Positions 21,488 through 33,524 of a stretch of 64,000 nt of DNA are shown in pieces. Made by a program: the position numbers and the translations under genes. The notes under the pieces were generated by a model. It did not search any database. It saw only the letters and a program-made list of their open reading frames with translations, and was not told the DNA's origin. Position 1 is the stretch's first letter. Each line of letters starts with the position of its first letter. This stretch comes from Hsuehochloa calcarea (Eukaryota; Streptophyta; Magnoliopsida; Poales; Poaceae), in contig CM070602.1 of NCBI GenBank assembly GCA_036346395.1, forward strand, positions 18,981,098 to 19,045,097. Direction: 5' to 3'.

Positions 21488-21983
21488 TTAAATTAATGCC
21501 TCTACTAGTCTATTCTGGGTGTAGGCATGTGGTACAGAATGTTCAACGGTAATTCTCATTGCCATACAATAATCATCAAATGCCTTTGAAGTAAATTTTC
21601 CAGAGTTATCCATGCCGATGGACTTCACATGATGATTAGGGAAATTATTCTTAATTTTAATTATCTGCAAGATTAGCTTTGCAAAATCATAGTTTCTCGT
21701 AGATAATAAGCATACATGCGACCATTTCAAGGACGCATTGATGGGCACCATAAAGTACCTAAATGAACTTGAAAGGGGCTATATAGGACCACAAATGTCT
21801 CCCTGGATACAGTCTAGAAATGCAAGGATTTTATCCTTTACTTTCAGAGTAGAGGGTCTAGTAACCAGTTTCCCGGTGGCACATGCGGGGCACACAAACT
21901 CTTTCGGATTCAGGAAATTCTTTACGCTGACATTATGTCCTTCAGAATTAGTAATTATATTTATCATAATTCTATGACTGGGG
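21488..21983 (-). pseudogene. Copia A integrase core and GAG-pre-integrase part (copy 1)
   Basis: The minus-strand frame 21779-21991 carries FVCPACATGK (the CxxC of the integrase zinc-binding region) and FLDCIQGDICGPI. The frame 21488-21751 carries SIGMDNSGKFTSKAFDDYC and EHSVPHAYTQNRLVEALI, the DDE core with its second Asp and the final Glu. The domain joins the cDNA to the target. It is split into frames and cut at 21983 by the inserted LTR. Confidence 0.85.
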
Positions 21984-24450
21984 TGTAACACCCCAGCCCA
22001 ACACTGAGCCTAGAATGCCACCACACTACCCTTTCAATTAACAATTATCGACACACTATAAAATTACAACAAGGAAACAACGATAATCATATCAATGGAC
22101 CACAAAAGAACATGCATAATTATGGTTCAAACGATAATAATTAATCAAGTGGAATAAAACCAGGTAAATAATCCAAATTAGCATCAACCAATGAATACAA
22201 ATTAATAAAGCAAATAGTCTAGTCCAAACATTTTCCTAAACTTTATTCAACCTCTAACATGTCCAAGTATAAACCAATTGTGAATGAAAAGATTCTTATG
22301 GCAAAGATCATGTGTTGTCCATGTGCTCTACTCGCTCTCAGTTACGTCATCCTCGAAGATCACCTAAAGACAACAATAGAGCAAGGGTGAGTCCACGACT
22401 CAGCAAACACATCCATAAACAACGAACAATAATAAATCAACAGCATTCAATAACTTCATTATCATCACATGCACTTCTATTAATATTCTCATGCTGTTAT
22501 CTTATCTTTGATTCACATCCATTAATCTCAAATATCAATGCAACTCTAATCTATATGTCCACATGCACTTCTTTCACAGATAATGGTATAGCGTGAGTGA
22601 ATGCTCGCGACAACATTCACTCTCAAGCCCGTTCCTCCATAAGGATCGGGGACCTCCTCCACTCCCGTGGAGTTGTGATCATCATGATCACCTTCTCTTA
22701 TGCAAAGATGCTTATGAATGCAAACATGCAACTCCATCATAAACATCATATCCAACTTTTCATCATGCTTGTCAACAAAGATATAAACATACCAATTCAT
22801 TGTTTGCAATTAAACCAAATAAAAGCACAACAATAATGGTAATAGAAGATAAAGAAAACAGTGATCGATCATTGATCGATGTCTACCATGCACTTGCCTT
22901 TACTAGTTGCGACGCACAATTTGGCTAGCAGACGGCAACAAGTACGACACCTCTCCTACATTAAATACACAAATCTCAATACAAGCTACAGCATCATAAG
23001 AATAACAATCAATCGACATCGCTCCTACGCGTCCCCAAATATACCACGTTACACCGGTACCGAATAGTTACCCATAGCTGTCTTAGTACTAAAACGAACG
23101 TAACTTTTGACTCGAAAGTCCGATCACCACAAACCACCCCATTCTGGATTCTTCATAAAATTATCCACATTTTCTTAGATTACAAAGACTTCTAATTAAA
23201 TCATCTAACCCTCCGTATTTGGCCCAGAAAGCCGATCTGTCCGCTTCGGAACAGCAGGTCTTACTAAATTCATAACTTTTGTTTTACTCAACCAAAATTT
23301 GCGTTCTCAGATTCTACAGAACCATTGGACAATTATCTACATCTTTCATGTAGATCAAAAACTCTAATTAAGCTATCTACTATTTTTTAATCTCTATTCT
23401 ACCGAACAGAACCGAAATACGACGACTACAAAGACAGCAGTTCTTCCAAAATTTATATCTCGAAATCTACTTGTCCGATTGACGTGATTAAATATGCTAT
23501 AGAAAGATATCGAAATTATCTACAATTAACTAGTAGATGAGATTTCCAAAATTCGCCATTACGATACCCGAATAAATCGTACAACGGACAGCAGGTTAAC
23601 CAAATTCATTAATCGGCACTTTGACTAAAAACTATAGAACCTTCTCTAATTAAATATACAAAATCGAGGGAAAAATACTAGATCGTTACCCACTATATGG
23701 CGTACTGTGCAAAGGAATTGCTGGGCCCTTCCCGGCGTTCTCTTGGCTCGGCGCAGACAAAGAAAAACAAAGAAACCAGAGATCGGCAAAGAATCGGCTT
23801 CTACCGCTTCCACGCAGCAGATCGGTGCAGCCAAGAATCAGCAGCAGTAGCAACCAACGACAGGCGGCACTCGCACAAAGAAGAACGCGGCAAGAGCCTT
23901 CCTACGCAGGCTAGCCGCGCCTGCCGATAGCCCACGCGCAATGATCGATCGCGAAGAAATCCAATGGCAAAGAAGCAGAGCAATCATTGAATCAAAGCAG
24001 CAGCAGCTAGCGGCAACAGATGGCTTCGCTCGCTGGCTTCACTGGCGCAGAGGAAACGGCTGCAGCCGCAGAACAACCGCAAAGAAAAGCAACAAATGCC
24101 GGCCACGCAAGCATAAATACAGTAACCAAAGCAGTAACGCAGCAGAGCCATGACTCCACGCCAGAGAAGAAAAACGCAAAGAAGGTACGGCTTGGCTACA
24201 AAGCGACAAAAAGGAACCCGCGGCTAGGGTGGGAAATAAAAATTATTAGGGTTTCTAGAAAACCCACCACTATTTATACAGCTCTTAAAAAAATTCCAAA
24301 AATTCTATTTTTATATGTACTATTTTATTTAATTGCACACAGGCCCTCAAAAACGTTATTAATTAATTATTTATTGCTACTATTTAATTAATTACGCTCC
24401 GACCCTTAAGACGCGATTATTAATATTAATATTATTTTTCGAGTATTACA
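21984..24450 (-). repeat. 3' LTR of the Tekay/Del-like element (2.47 kb)
   Basis: On the minus strand it starts TGTAATACTCGAAAAAT right after the purine tract and ends GGGGTGTTACA next to Copia A. It contains a TATA box near 24271-24280 and a GC-rich transcribed part near 23700-24200. It is closely related to 60903-63298, and its last 940 bp to 28449-29403. Confidence 0.9.
24271..24280 (-). promoter_or_regulatory. LTR TATA box
   Basis: Read on the minus strand this is TGTATAAATA, about 170 bp from the LTR start. The other LTR copy has TATATAAATA at the corresponding place (61060-61069). It is the likely core promoter of the element. Confidence 0.65.
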
Positions 24451-24461
24451 TTCTACCCCTT
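24451..24461 (-). other. Polypurine tract of the Tekay/Del-like element
   Basis: On the minus strand AAGGGGTAGAA immediately precedes the TGTAATAC start of the 3' LTR. Confidence 0.7.
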
Positions 24462-24479
24462 AACGGAATTCGACCCGAA

Positions 24480-25078
24480 TTCTACTCACTGCTCTACTCA
24501 AAGAAAAAGCGCACACCAAATTAAACAACAAAATAACACGCACCGACGTGAACAACTCGGTATTGCTCGCGCATGCGAGACTCCAACTCCCAAGTCGCCT
24601 CTCTCTCGATCGACAAGGCCCACAAAGACCTTGACGATACCAACGCCTTGTGCCTCAAGACTCATCTCGTCAATTTTCTGTACACTCAACTCGATGAAGT
24701 CGAAGGTACGGTCTTACTTGGTAGTCAACGGCTCTAAGAAAACCTTGTAATCTCGATCTCTCAAATACTACCTTGACATCGGGTTATACAAAATGTTGTG
24801 TGCCTCGCGCATGGACACGAGACGGTCCTAACGATACACTTTCTTCCAAAAAATCTCCACAACTTCCGAAACGAACTAATGTAACTTGGGCCAAACTGCT
24901 TTGGTACCAAACCACACAACTGCATAAAACACACCGAACTCCCGTCCTGCCTCCCAATCAACCACTTCACATTTGCAAGGAGTACCCCTTTAACCAGAAC
25001 GCACAACCAAACTAGTTTCAAACAAACTCTTTTATAAATAGAACCCAACTGAAAACAAAGGATTCTCATCGCAATCAC
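24480..25078 (-). pseudogene. C-terminal end of Gypsy pol with chromodomain-like tail
   Basis: In one minus-strand frame near 24565-24612 the residues REATWELESRMREQYR can be read. EATWE followed by an acidic/basic run and a Tyr is the typical end of the chromodomain in Tekay/Del-type Gypsy polyproteins, which guides integration to chromatin. Upstream, in shifting frames, are FGPSYISSF-like and VHARGTQHF-like words from the integrase C-terminal region. Stops and frameshifts break it throughout. Lineage is inferred from this motif and the long LTR with TGTTACA end, so it is probable, not certain. Confidence 0.6.
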
Positions 25079-28069
25079 GCGCTACCAACTCCCCATCGAA
25101 TAGTCAAATCCAAAATCAAAGATTCATCACAAAACCTTTCCATTTTCCAAATAGGTCAGTTTGCAAATAAACACCACGTAAGCCAAAAGAGAAAACATTC
25201 AATGCCAAAATCAATCACTTTTTTCCCTAAATTAGAAAGAATCACATGCCAACGTAAAGCCAACTCAAATTGTAAATGACCTCTGTCATAAACACACGGC
25301 TCAAACAAGAATCAAGAGGGCATTTCACTACCCGAGGAATCAATTTTTTTTCTCAATTTTTCTTTTAGGAATAAACTCTCTCAAATCATAGGATTTCAAA
25401 TCATCACACTAACTCATTCCTCTTAACTGGTAATCTCAAAGCGATGCTCAACCTGAGAGCAACAACCGCGCCCATTTAGAGAGACTCTACTAACCCATAA
25501 AAAGATACTATAGTCCCCTCCTCTACCAAAGAAACTATTTTGACAAATGATTCCCAACACCTCAAATAAAATCTACACCCACAATCACATCACCTCAATC
25601 TTTTAAGGATGGTCAACTTGAAATTCTCTACCCACACACACTGATTTAAAACCAAAGGATTCTATCAATGATCATCATACTATTTGGAATCCACTTTTGT
25701 TCTACTACTTCTACACATGATCATTGGGCAACCAAGGTTCTAGCATAAAACACATGCTCAATTTCAACACCAGACTCCTAAAGTGACTTCGTATACTTGA
25801 TAGAAATCCGCATATTCATTGCCTAGAATTCCCACAATCCAAACAATATCCTCAATCATTAATATCAACCATCATCACTAATCAATTGATCGCCAAAACG
25901 ATTTACTTCCTAATATTGGACCCTCAAAAACCACACCATTCAATTTCACCTACATAACCTTGCAAAGTATACCATCACAATATCCCAACTATTCGATAAT
26001 TCCAATACTCCACCATCATGAACAAATATTCTTGGATCACTATTCACTATAGGTTCTACTAATTGTAACAATATAATCGCTTTGTCCCAACGACCATAAT
26101 TCCTTTTAGATCCAATTCTCTATGAGATTTATATCATGAAATGAATTCATCCTCTAATGTTCCTCAATTAACTTGCAACCTGTGGTCTCACAACATCATA
26201 TACTTGACCACTATTAACCAGCTCCCAATATACACTCTTTAAGGTTTTGTAAAACAAATCGACTATTCCTTTCTCAAAAGAAGAGACAAATAAAAAGATT
26301 TTTTTAAGACCAAATCACATTAATCACTTAAGAACCAATAAAGCTTTCCGACTCGTCACTTGCTCAAACCAATTTCATCTACTAAATAAATCATGAACTC
26401 CAAAAGTTCATGAATTCAAAACTCAAACCTTTCATTTAAACGATATTACGAACGGCGATCAAATTACATTCTTTCTAAAAGAATCATCACCACACGAAGC
26501 CACAATCCCTTACAGCATAATCTTACTAACATTAAGAATAATACACTCTTAACATGATTCATTATCGCCAACTCTTCCATTAATAAGCCCGAAAAGTTCA
26601 CCAAATTGTTCCGCACTACTTTACCATCACATCTTCAAAATGAGATTATACCAAAACCATACAACCTCACTACAACAACTACTTTATATTAGAAGGATCC
26701 ACTACACAAATTAAAAGGTTTTATCAAAACCCTTTCATCACGGATATGCTATTGTCCGACTATTCCACAACTGTCTAGGTATAAGCCACCTATTAAATCA
26801 CACCACCAACTCTTAGTGATGCTCAACACCAAACTTTAACACTCAAAGAATTGCACTCCAACCATTGTTGTTATCAACTAGCTTTCTTATGATGTCTAGT
26901 CGCTACCTATTTTCATTTGCGAATCACTTGAATATTTACCAACACAAATTCAGCTTGTTCCTCCTCACATTTAGTTTTCAACAAAATCACCCTAAAACTT
27001 CAAAAGTCAAAATCTTCTCTCGATCAAAAGTCTCAACAACACTATAATCAAATTCATCGTGTCATTCTATAAAGAAGAACTATCCGAACTCCTCCGTAAA
27101 TTCTAGATCCACCGGTATTCAATCCCTTCAACCTTTTGTACACAATTCCAATAATTAATCATACTAAGGTATATGTAAAGCTATCAACCAAATATGATCA
27201 CCAAGTGTCTACAAGAAAGATAACACCACAAATAATATCTATTAAGGCAATAACCTAGCATCTCCTCAAGTTTCCTTTACACACAATTAGATTAATCCAT
27301 TGGTACCAAATCCAATAAATTCAACAAACTAATCAATTTTAATGTCCAAGCCGCTTCATCAACGCTCCATACTTCTTAATAACTCTTATGACTCCAATTA
27401 GGTATGGACATACTCTTAGTCACTACTCAACTCGTAATTACTCTATGACAATATCAAATTAATCAAGTTCAATTCTAAGGATTTGGGTTAAGACCAATCA
27501 TGCATCACGCTACAGATCCGACCTGATACTCATACCTTATCAATGAACTTCTATGTTTACCACCTCTAGCTTAAACATAACAAGTCAACACAAAAGGATT
27601 TTAACTCTTGGCAGTAAAAATAGGCATTAAACTTCAGCACTCGAAATAATCCAAAAGGAATACATAAAGCCAAAGTTTTCACATGTTAAAGAACTTGCAA
27701 TAGAAAACTTTCAGTATCCATAATACCAAGTGAATAAATAAGTCATATTTTCCAATAGGAAGGGCGGAACTCCCACGAAAAGATCAATCTTGCTGTTAAC
27801 CGATGTTCACACAAAGCAACAATAGATCAACAGTCATGAGAACAAGTAATGGCTTTATGGAACCAAAGGAGACCAATGAAATATCACCCGCTGTATTGTA
27901 AACACTATCTCAAGGAAAATTCATCAACCGCAACTATAACCAGAATTGCCCAAAATTCAAGCTCAAGGAAGAGAACAACTTTTATAAAGAAACTCACACA
28001 CAATACCTATAACTACTGTAATCAAAGTAGCTACCTCTATTCCCATACCACGAATGGTGGTGTAACCTG
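25079..28069 (-). other. Decayed internal region with strong strand skew
   Basis: Nearly 3 kb between the gag start and the pol end has no recognisable protein domain in any frame. The plus strand is clearly poor in G relative to C, so the element's sense strand is poor in C. The last 300 bases (27760-28069) match the internal sequence of the other copy near 63690-64000. It may be the interior of a non-autonomous derivative or a heavily mutated gag-pol. Confidence 0.6.
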
Positions 28070-28191
28070 GTAAAACCCAGGGCCACAACCACGATCTCAA
28101 CTGCCTCAGGAGGGGGCCCCACAGAACCACGCCCGCGGCCCCGACCTCCACGACCGTGGCCACCACGACCACGTCATCTATCCCTCGACAT
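28070..28191 (-). pseudogene. Gag N-terminus, Arg/Gly-rich, Tekay/Del-like element
   Basis: An ATG on the minus strand at 28191-28189 starts MSRDR and is soon interrupted by a stop. Beyond it the same frame reads RGRGGHGRGGRGRGRG, then GPPPE. Arg/Gly-rich starts are common in Gypsy gag proteins. The copy at 63560 on the plus strand has the same start but a different early frameshift. The primer-binding site lies about 245 bp upstream. Confidence 0.6.
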
Positions 28192-28435
28192 AGCTATCAA
28201 TCACAATCAACATTATATAATAAGTTCAAAGGTCAAAAATCAAGTCATACATCAATAAACAACATAACTAAGCGTAAAACTATATTCGTACTCTCTCTAA
28301 CCTCATGCACTAGTGTGTCAAATTTTAGGTTAGTTAACCATTAGCAAATTTTAGTTGATTTACTAATACTAAAACAAATTTTAACCATTTTAGTTTGCCT
28401 AAGTTGTTAATCTATTCACCACGGACCTAAAGCCC

Positions 28436-28448
28436 GCTCTGATACCAA
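28436..28448 (-). other. Primer-binding site (initiator-Met tRNA type)
   Basis: On the minus strand this is TTGGTATCAGAGC, identical to the site of the second copy at 63300-63312. It is placed right after the LTR end, as expected for minus-strand priming. Confidence 0.85.
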
Positions 28449-29403
28449 TCTGAACACCCAAATTTCAACATCGAGCCTAGAATGCCACCACACTACCCTT
28501 TCAATTAACAATTATCGACACACTATAAAATTACAACAAGGAAACAACGATAATCATATCAATGGACCACAAAAGAACATGCATAATTATGGTTCAAACG
28601 ATAATAATTAATCAAGTGGAATAAAACCAGGTAAATAATCCAAATTAGCATCAACCAATGAATACAAATTAATAAAGCAAATAGTCTAGTCCAAATATTT
28701 TCCTAAACTTTATTCAACCTCTAACATGTCCAAGTATAAACCAATTGTGAATGAAAAGATTCTTATGGCAAAGATCATGTGTTGTCCATGTGCTCTACTC
28801 GCCTCGCCACGCATCCTCGAAGATCACCTAAAGACAACAATAGAGCAAGGGTGAGTCCACGACTCAAAGAAACACATCCATAAACAACGAACAATAATAA
28901 ATCAACAAAGATTCAATAACTTCATTATCATCACATGCACTTCTATTAATATTCTCATGTCGTTATCTTATCTTTGATTCACATCCATTAATCTCAAATA
29001 TCAATGCAACTCTAATCTATATGTCCACATGCACTTCTTTCACAGATATCGGTATAGCGTGAGTGAATGCTCGCGACAACATTCACTCTCAAGCCCGCTC
29101 CTCCATAAGGATCGGGACCTCCTCCACTCCGTGGAGTTGTGATCATCATGATCACCTTCTCTTATGCAAAGATGCTTATGAATGCAAACATGCAACTCCA
29201 TCATAAACATCATATCCAACTTTTCATCATGCTTGTCAACAAAGATATAAACATACCAATTCATTGTTTGCAATTAAACCAAATAAAAGCACAACAATAA
29301 TGGTAATAGAAGATAAAGAAAATGTTGATCGATCATTGATCGCCGCTACCATGCACTTGCCTTTACTAGTTGCGACGCACAATTTGGCTAGCGACGGCAA
29401 CAA
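28449..29403 (-). repeat. Truncated 5' LTR of the Tekay/Del-like element
   Basis: This is nearly the same as 21984-22940 over about 950 bp, with clustered small differences. It stops at GGCAACAA, where sequence equal to the middle of the Copia A LTR begins. The LTR end here reads GTGTTCAGA instead of GTGTTACA. Confidence 0.85.
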
Positions 29404-29549
29404 CATAAAGATATAAGGGGACTTCGGCCTCTCTTTATTGCTCTTCTCAAAGCTGTCATTACAATGGTTGGGGTCCTCTTTTTTATAGGCTCTTTGGATG
29501 GATGAGAGTCCATCTTACGTGATACTCGACTGTGCCCGATTTCTTAACA
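29404..29549 (-). repeat. Partial LTR of Copia A copy 2
   Basis: It corresponds to 18418-18571, ending at CTTAACA (29543-29549) next to the purine tract. The first 113 bp of the LTR as found in copy 1 are missing. Confidence 0.8.
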
Positions 29550-29850
29550 CTCCCCTTTGAGCACTCATCCGTCATGTTCATGTCTTATCAAAACTTCATA
29601 AAAACCTAGTGGGAATTTTTATATAGAGAAAACGTACATGATACACGTTCTGTTGTGCTGCACGAATTGTCTCATAAAAAAACCTTAGACAAGAAACTTC
29701 AGGAAAACTCGTTAAGGAAAAAAAAGTATAACCCACCCAATTTCATTTAATATTCAGGATTTATTCTTTGGGTACTCGATCTTCGTGATCAACTTTTAAT
29801 AAAGAGTTTGTGAAGATTCCCCCCTGAATTCTGCACTTCTCTAAGTCCCA

Positions 29851-30228
29851 TCATTCCAATTCCACGTATGCATGTTTAAAGCTAGACGCTGGAAGTGACT
29901 TAGTGAATAAATATGCAAGATTTTCACATGACTTAGTATGCAGTACTTTAATTTCGTCTATCTTTTGCAATTCATGAGTATAGAAGAACTTGGAGTTGAT
30001 ATGCTTAGTGAGAGGACTCTTCACATAACCCATTTGCACTTGTACAACACAAGCTGCATTATCTTCATAGATAATAGTAGGGGTTTGTGCGGTATTCAAT
30101 CCACATGACTGCTGGATGTGGTGAATCATCCGTCGAAGCCAAGAACATTCTCGTGAGGCCTCGTACATGCTATGATTCCCATGTAGTTCGTCGAAGTAGA
30201 TACAAGATTTTGCTTGGACGATTTTCAT
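29851..30228 (-). pseudogene. Copia A RNase H domain (copy 2)
   Basis: Same 125-residue frame as 18873-19250 with two or three residue changes (Cys for Tyr in QQSCGLN, His for Asp near the end). The EDN acidic site and the TKHI and FFYTHELQ motifs are kept. It is separated from the reverse transcriptase by frame breaks, as in copy 1. Confidence 0.85.
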
Positions 30229-30394
30229 AAAATTGCAGTTCCACCATATAGGAATACATAGCCTATTTGCGACTTAGCTGTATGCAGGTCTGATAGGTAC
30301 CTAGCACCTGCATAGCCAGTTATAGTTAGGTCTTGGTTATTTCTGTAGAACAGACCAATATTTTTGCTTCTTTGGAGGTATCGCAAGATGTCCT

Positions 30395-31157
30395 TTATTC
30401 CCTACAATGCCTTTTGGTATGTTTTGCACTATACCTTGCTAGTAGGTTTACAGCAAATGCAATATCCGGTCTAGTATAGTTTGCTAAATACATGAGTGCT
30501 CCTATTTCACTGAAGTACGAGAATTCCGGTCCTAGGACTCCCCCCTCTTCTTTAGGTCTGTACTGGTCCTTGTCTTGCTGCAGGGATCTACGGACCATCG
30601 CCACTTTCGAAGGATATGCCTTCAAAGCTATACCGTTTTAACACTTTTTGAATGTAGGTTGACTGATGTACTAAAATCCCTTTAGGGGTATGCTCAAGCT
30701 GCAAGTCTAGATAATACTTAGTTTTACCCAAATCTTTCATTTTGAACTCTGACTCTAGGTAAGAGCTTGCTTTCTTAATATCTTCCAGGGCCCCGATGAT
30801 ATTTAGATCATCTACATATACTGATATTATATAGAATCCATCCTGGGATCGCTGTATAAAGACACATAGGCAATCCTCATTGTTCGTGTAGCCTTTCTTG
30901 TAGAGAAAGTCGCTCAAGGGATTATACCACATTCTGCCTGATTGCTTCAGTCCATACAGTGACTTTCTGAGTTGCATACTATACAGATTTCTATTTGCTC
31001 TGTCTTGGTTCGGGACAGGGATACCTTTAGGTACCTTTATATAAATGTCCAAATCCAAGTTCCCATAAAGGTCTGCAGTTACCACATCCATCAATTTCAT
31101 TTCTAAATTCAAGGTTACTACCATTGAGATTAAATATATAAAGGTAGTTCTGCCCAT
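30395..31157 (-). pseudogene. Copia A reverse transcriptase (copy 2)
   Basis: Frames 30588-31157 and 30395-30625 repeat copy 1, including the YVDD box in VYVDDLNIIG and the same frameshift near 30588-30625. A shared frameshift means the break predates the duplication, or that the copies derive from one locus. The few residue differences include KYYLDLQL in place of KYYLGLQL. Confidence 0.88.
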
Positions 31158-31314
31158 GATCGGGGAATAAGTTTCTTCATGATCGACTCCTGGTCGTTGA
31201 GTGAAACCTTGTGCAACTGCCTTGCTTTATGTCTTACAACTTCATTGTTTATATTTCTCTTTTGTACAAATACCCACTTATACCATACAGGGTGCACATG
31301 GGGAAGCGTGCGGC

Positions 31315-32240
31315 TTACAGGCCTAAAACCTCTGTTTTGTTCAAAGATAATAATTCTACTTCTATTGCCTTCTTCCAATCTTTCAAATATGATCTTTTCT
31401 TACATTCAGTGAGCGATGCAGGCTCTTGATCAAGATCTATGATTGTAGCAATTTTCTTTACAAAATAAATATCGACATTGGCTGTTGTTCTATTCATAGA
31501 TTTTTCTGTGGTCACATAATTTATACCTATTTTTTCATAGAGCTATACTTCTAATGCTTTTACTTGCTCACCGCTGCTTTCAATTGTGGGGGCAAGTCCA
31601 TTTAGTTTTCAGTTCCGATGTGTGCATACACATCCATGCTGATGTCTCCCTCCGTAGGAATATTCAAATCATGTATGCCTTTTACTGAAGGTTCCATCGG
31701 TGCAGTCTCAAGCGGCTTTCCTTACAGTTGTGGGAACTTGGTGATCGGTACATGTGAAGTCCTTTTTATCATTTTTCGCCAGGCATCCCCGATTACTTGG
31801 GATTCGAGGGGCCGGAGTTCTCGTCCTTTTATTCTAAGGCTTCTAGACGGGATTAAGGATACCTGCTATGTTCTTTGGTATTTCAACCCTCTCTAGCGCA
31901 TGCGTGTAGGCACATGCAACTTGATTACGCTCTTCAAATCACTAAAGTGAACAGGCAATTGATTCGCTAACGCTTGTAAATCAATTATCTTCTGAACATC
32001 TCTATTTGCTTCATTAGTACGCGGGTCATGTGCATGGATTCCCGTGGCTTGCCATGTCATTTTCCGATATTTTTCATCAAGCGGTTGATTTCCTCCCCTT
32101 AATGACGGGAACCTATCTTCATCAAATATGTTGTCAGCGAAGCGGGCTGTATGTAAATCTCTAGTCATGGGGTCCAGATACCTGATTATGGATGTTGTCA
32201 CATAACCAACGTATATCCCAGACATTCGGAGAGGACCCAT
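31315..32240 (-). pseudogene. Copia A linker region (copy 2)
   Basis: Frames 31893-32240 and 31315-31515 hold MSGIYVGYVTTSIIRYLDP, FDEDRFPSLRGG and SYLKDWKKAIEVELLSL. The part around IYVGYVTT reads better here than in copy 1, where the matching segment is scrambled by clustered differences. This suggests copy 2 is closer to the ancestral sequence there. Confidence 0.7.
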
Positions 32241-32466
32241 TGCAGTTCACTGCAGTGGTGGTATAGGTACATAAATATTGCAACCAAACCTTCGTAGATA
32301 AGAGATTTTCGGTGCTGACTCTTATGCTAGTTGCATAGGTGAATGGATGTTATATGCTGATGGTCGAAAATTAATGAGAGTTACTGCGTGTAGGACTGCG
32401 TGTCCCCAACATGTAGTTGGTAAATTACAATTCTGCAAGAGCGGCCGGGCAATAAATTTAATTTTT

Positions 32467-33069
32467 TTAAATTAATGCCTCTACTAGTCTATTCTGGGTG
32501 TAGACATGTGGTACGGAATGTTCAACGGTAATTCTCATTGCCATACAATAATCATCAAATGCCTTTGAAGTAAATTTTCCAGCGTTATCCATGCTGATGG
32601 ACTTCACATGATGATTAGGGAAATTATTCTTAATTTTAATTATCTGCAAGATTAGCTTTGCAAAATCATAGTTTCTCGTAGATAATAAGCATACATGCGA
32701 CCATTTCAAGGACGCATTGATGGGCACCATAAAATACCTAAATGAACTTGAAAGGGGCTATATAGGACCACAAATGTCTCCCTGGATACAGTCTAGAAAT
32801 GCAAGGATTTTATCCTTTACTTTCAGAGTAGAGGGTCTAGTAACCAGTTTCCCGGTGGCACATGCGGGGCACACAAAATCTTTCGGATTCAGGAAATTCT
32901 TTACGTTGGCATTATGTCCTTCAGAATTAGTAATTATATTTATCATAATTCTATGACTGGGGTTGCTTAATCTATCATGCCAGAGGCATAAAAGTTTAGA
33001 GCTTCTAAAAGTAGTTTTCAGGACAGTATAGGCTTGCAGGTCAGGTGTCGGAGATCCTCCAACAACCAT
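32467..33069 (-). pseudogene. Copia A integrase and GAG-pre-integrase region (copy 2)
   Basis: The 103-residue frame at 32758-33069 has LWHDRLSNPSHRIM and FVCPACATGK, giving one clear His and the CxxC of the zinc-binding region. The usual second His of LGH is replaced by Asn. The core frame 32467-32730 has SMDNAGKFTSKAF and EHSVPHVYTQNRLVEALI. It ends abruptly at 33069, where plus-strand Gypsy sequence starts. Confidence 0.85.
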
Positions 33070-33524
33070 GCGGCGTACGGAACTGTACCAGGAGCAAAGG
33101 ACTTCGCAAAGTCACACGATGACTTCATCCCAGCACTCCTCTCTCAGTAGGGGACAACATGGTTGGGAAGAGGACCAATCAACACCAAAACCCCCTCGTA
33201 GGTTCCAACCAGGAGATCACGAGGGAAAACGACTCTTCACAGCAGCCACTTCTCCTCCTCATTAAGAGGAATGACTAGTTGATTCAGGCGATCTCAGGCA
33301 TCATTTGAACCAAGCAGGTGGTCAAATACGTTATCATAACGTTCGCGACCGAAGTAGGACACAAAATCCTAGGTATGCAAGTATGAGGAACCGAACTGAT
33401 CCCCAACTGATTATAATATGGGTCCATTTCAGAGAAGGTGCCACAATTTCATTACTGGCTGCCGAGCATTTTCAACAAGTCTCCAAGCTGTTCGTTGGCC
33501 AGACAGATTTCGACCAGCCAACAT

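Larger units (their letters stand above)
18305..21983 (-). mobile_element. Copia retrotransposon A, copy 1, truncated
   Basis: Reading on the minus strand, the order is GAG-pre-integrase, integrase, linker, reverse transcriptase, RNase H, purine tract and a 267-bp LTR (18305-18571). Integrase before reverse transcriptase identifies Copia. The upstream half (gag, protease, 5' LTR) is missing because a Tekay/Del-like element is inserted at 21983/21984. In the uninterrupted copy 2 the sequence continues across this point with GGGGTTGCTTAATC. All genes are broken into several frames. Confidence 0.9.
21984..29403 (-). mobile_element. Tekay/Del-like Gypsy retrotransposon, decayed, one LTR truncated
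   Basis: On the minus strand the order is a partial 5' LTR (29403-28449), a tRNA-type primer-binding site, an Arg/Gly-rich gag start, about 4 kb of decayed internal sequence, the last part of pol with a chromodomain-like tail, a purine tract and a full 2.47-kb 3' LTR (24450-21984). The LTR ends are TGTAATACTC and GTGTTACA. A second copy of the same LTR and gag start lies on the plus strand at 60903-64000. The low-coordinate end is inserted in Copia A. At the high end the LTR is cut about 950 bp in and abuts the second Copia copy. Confidence 0.85.
29404..33069 (-). mobile_element. Copia retrotransposon A, copy 2, truncated
   Basis: This repeats 18418-21983 almost base for base and continues past the point where copy 1 is interrupted, reaching the GAG-pre-integrase domain at 33069. 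At its low end it starts inside the LTR. At its high end it stops against Gypsy sequence. Differences from copy 1 are concentrated in small clusters. It is either a genomic duplication or an assembly duplication. Confidence 0.9.
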
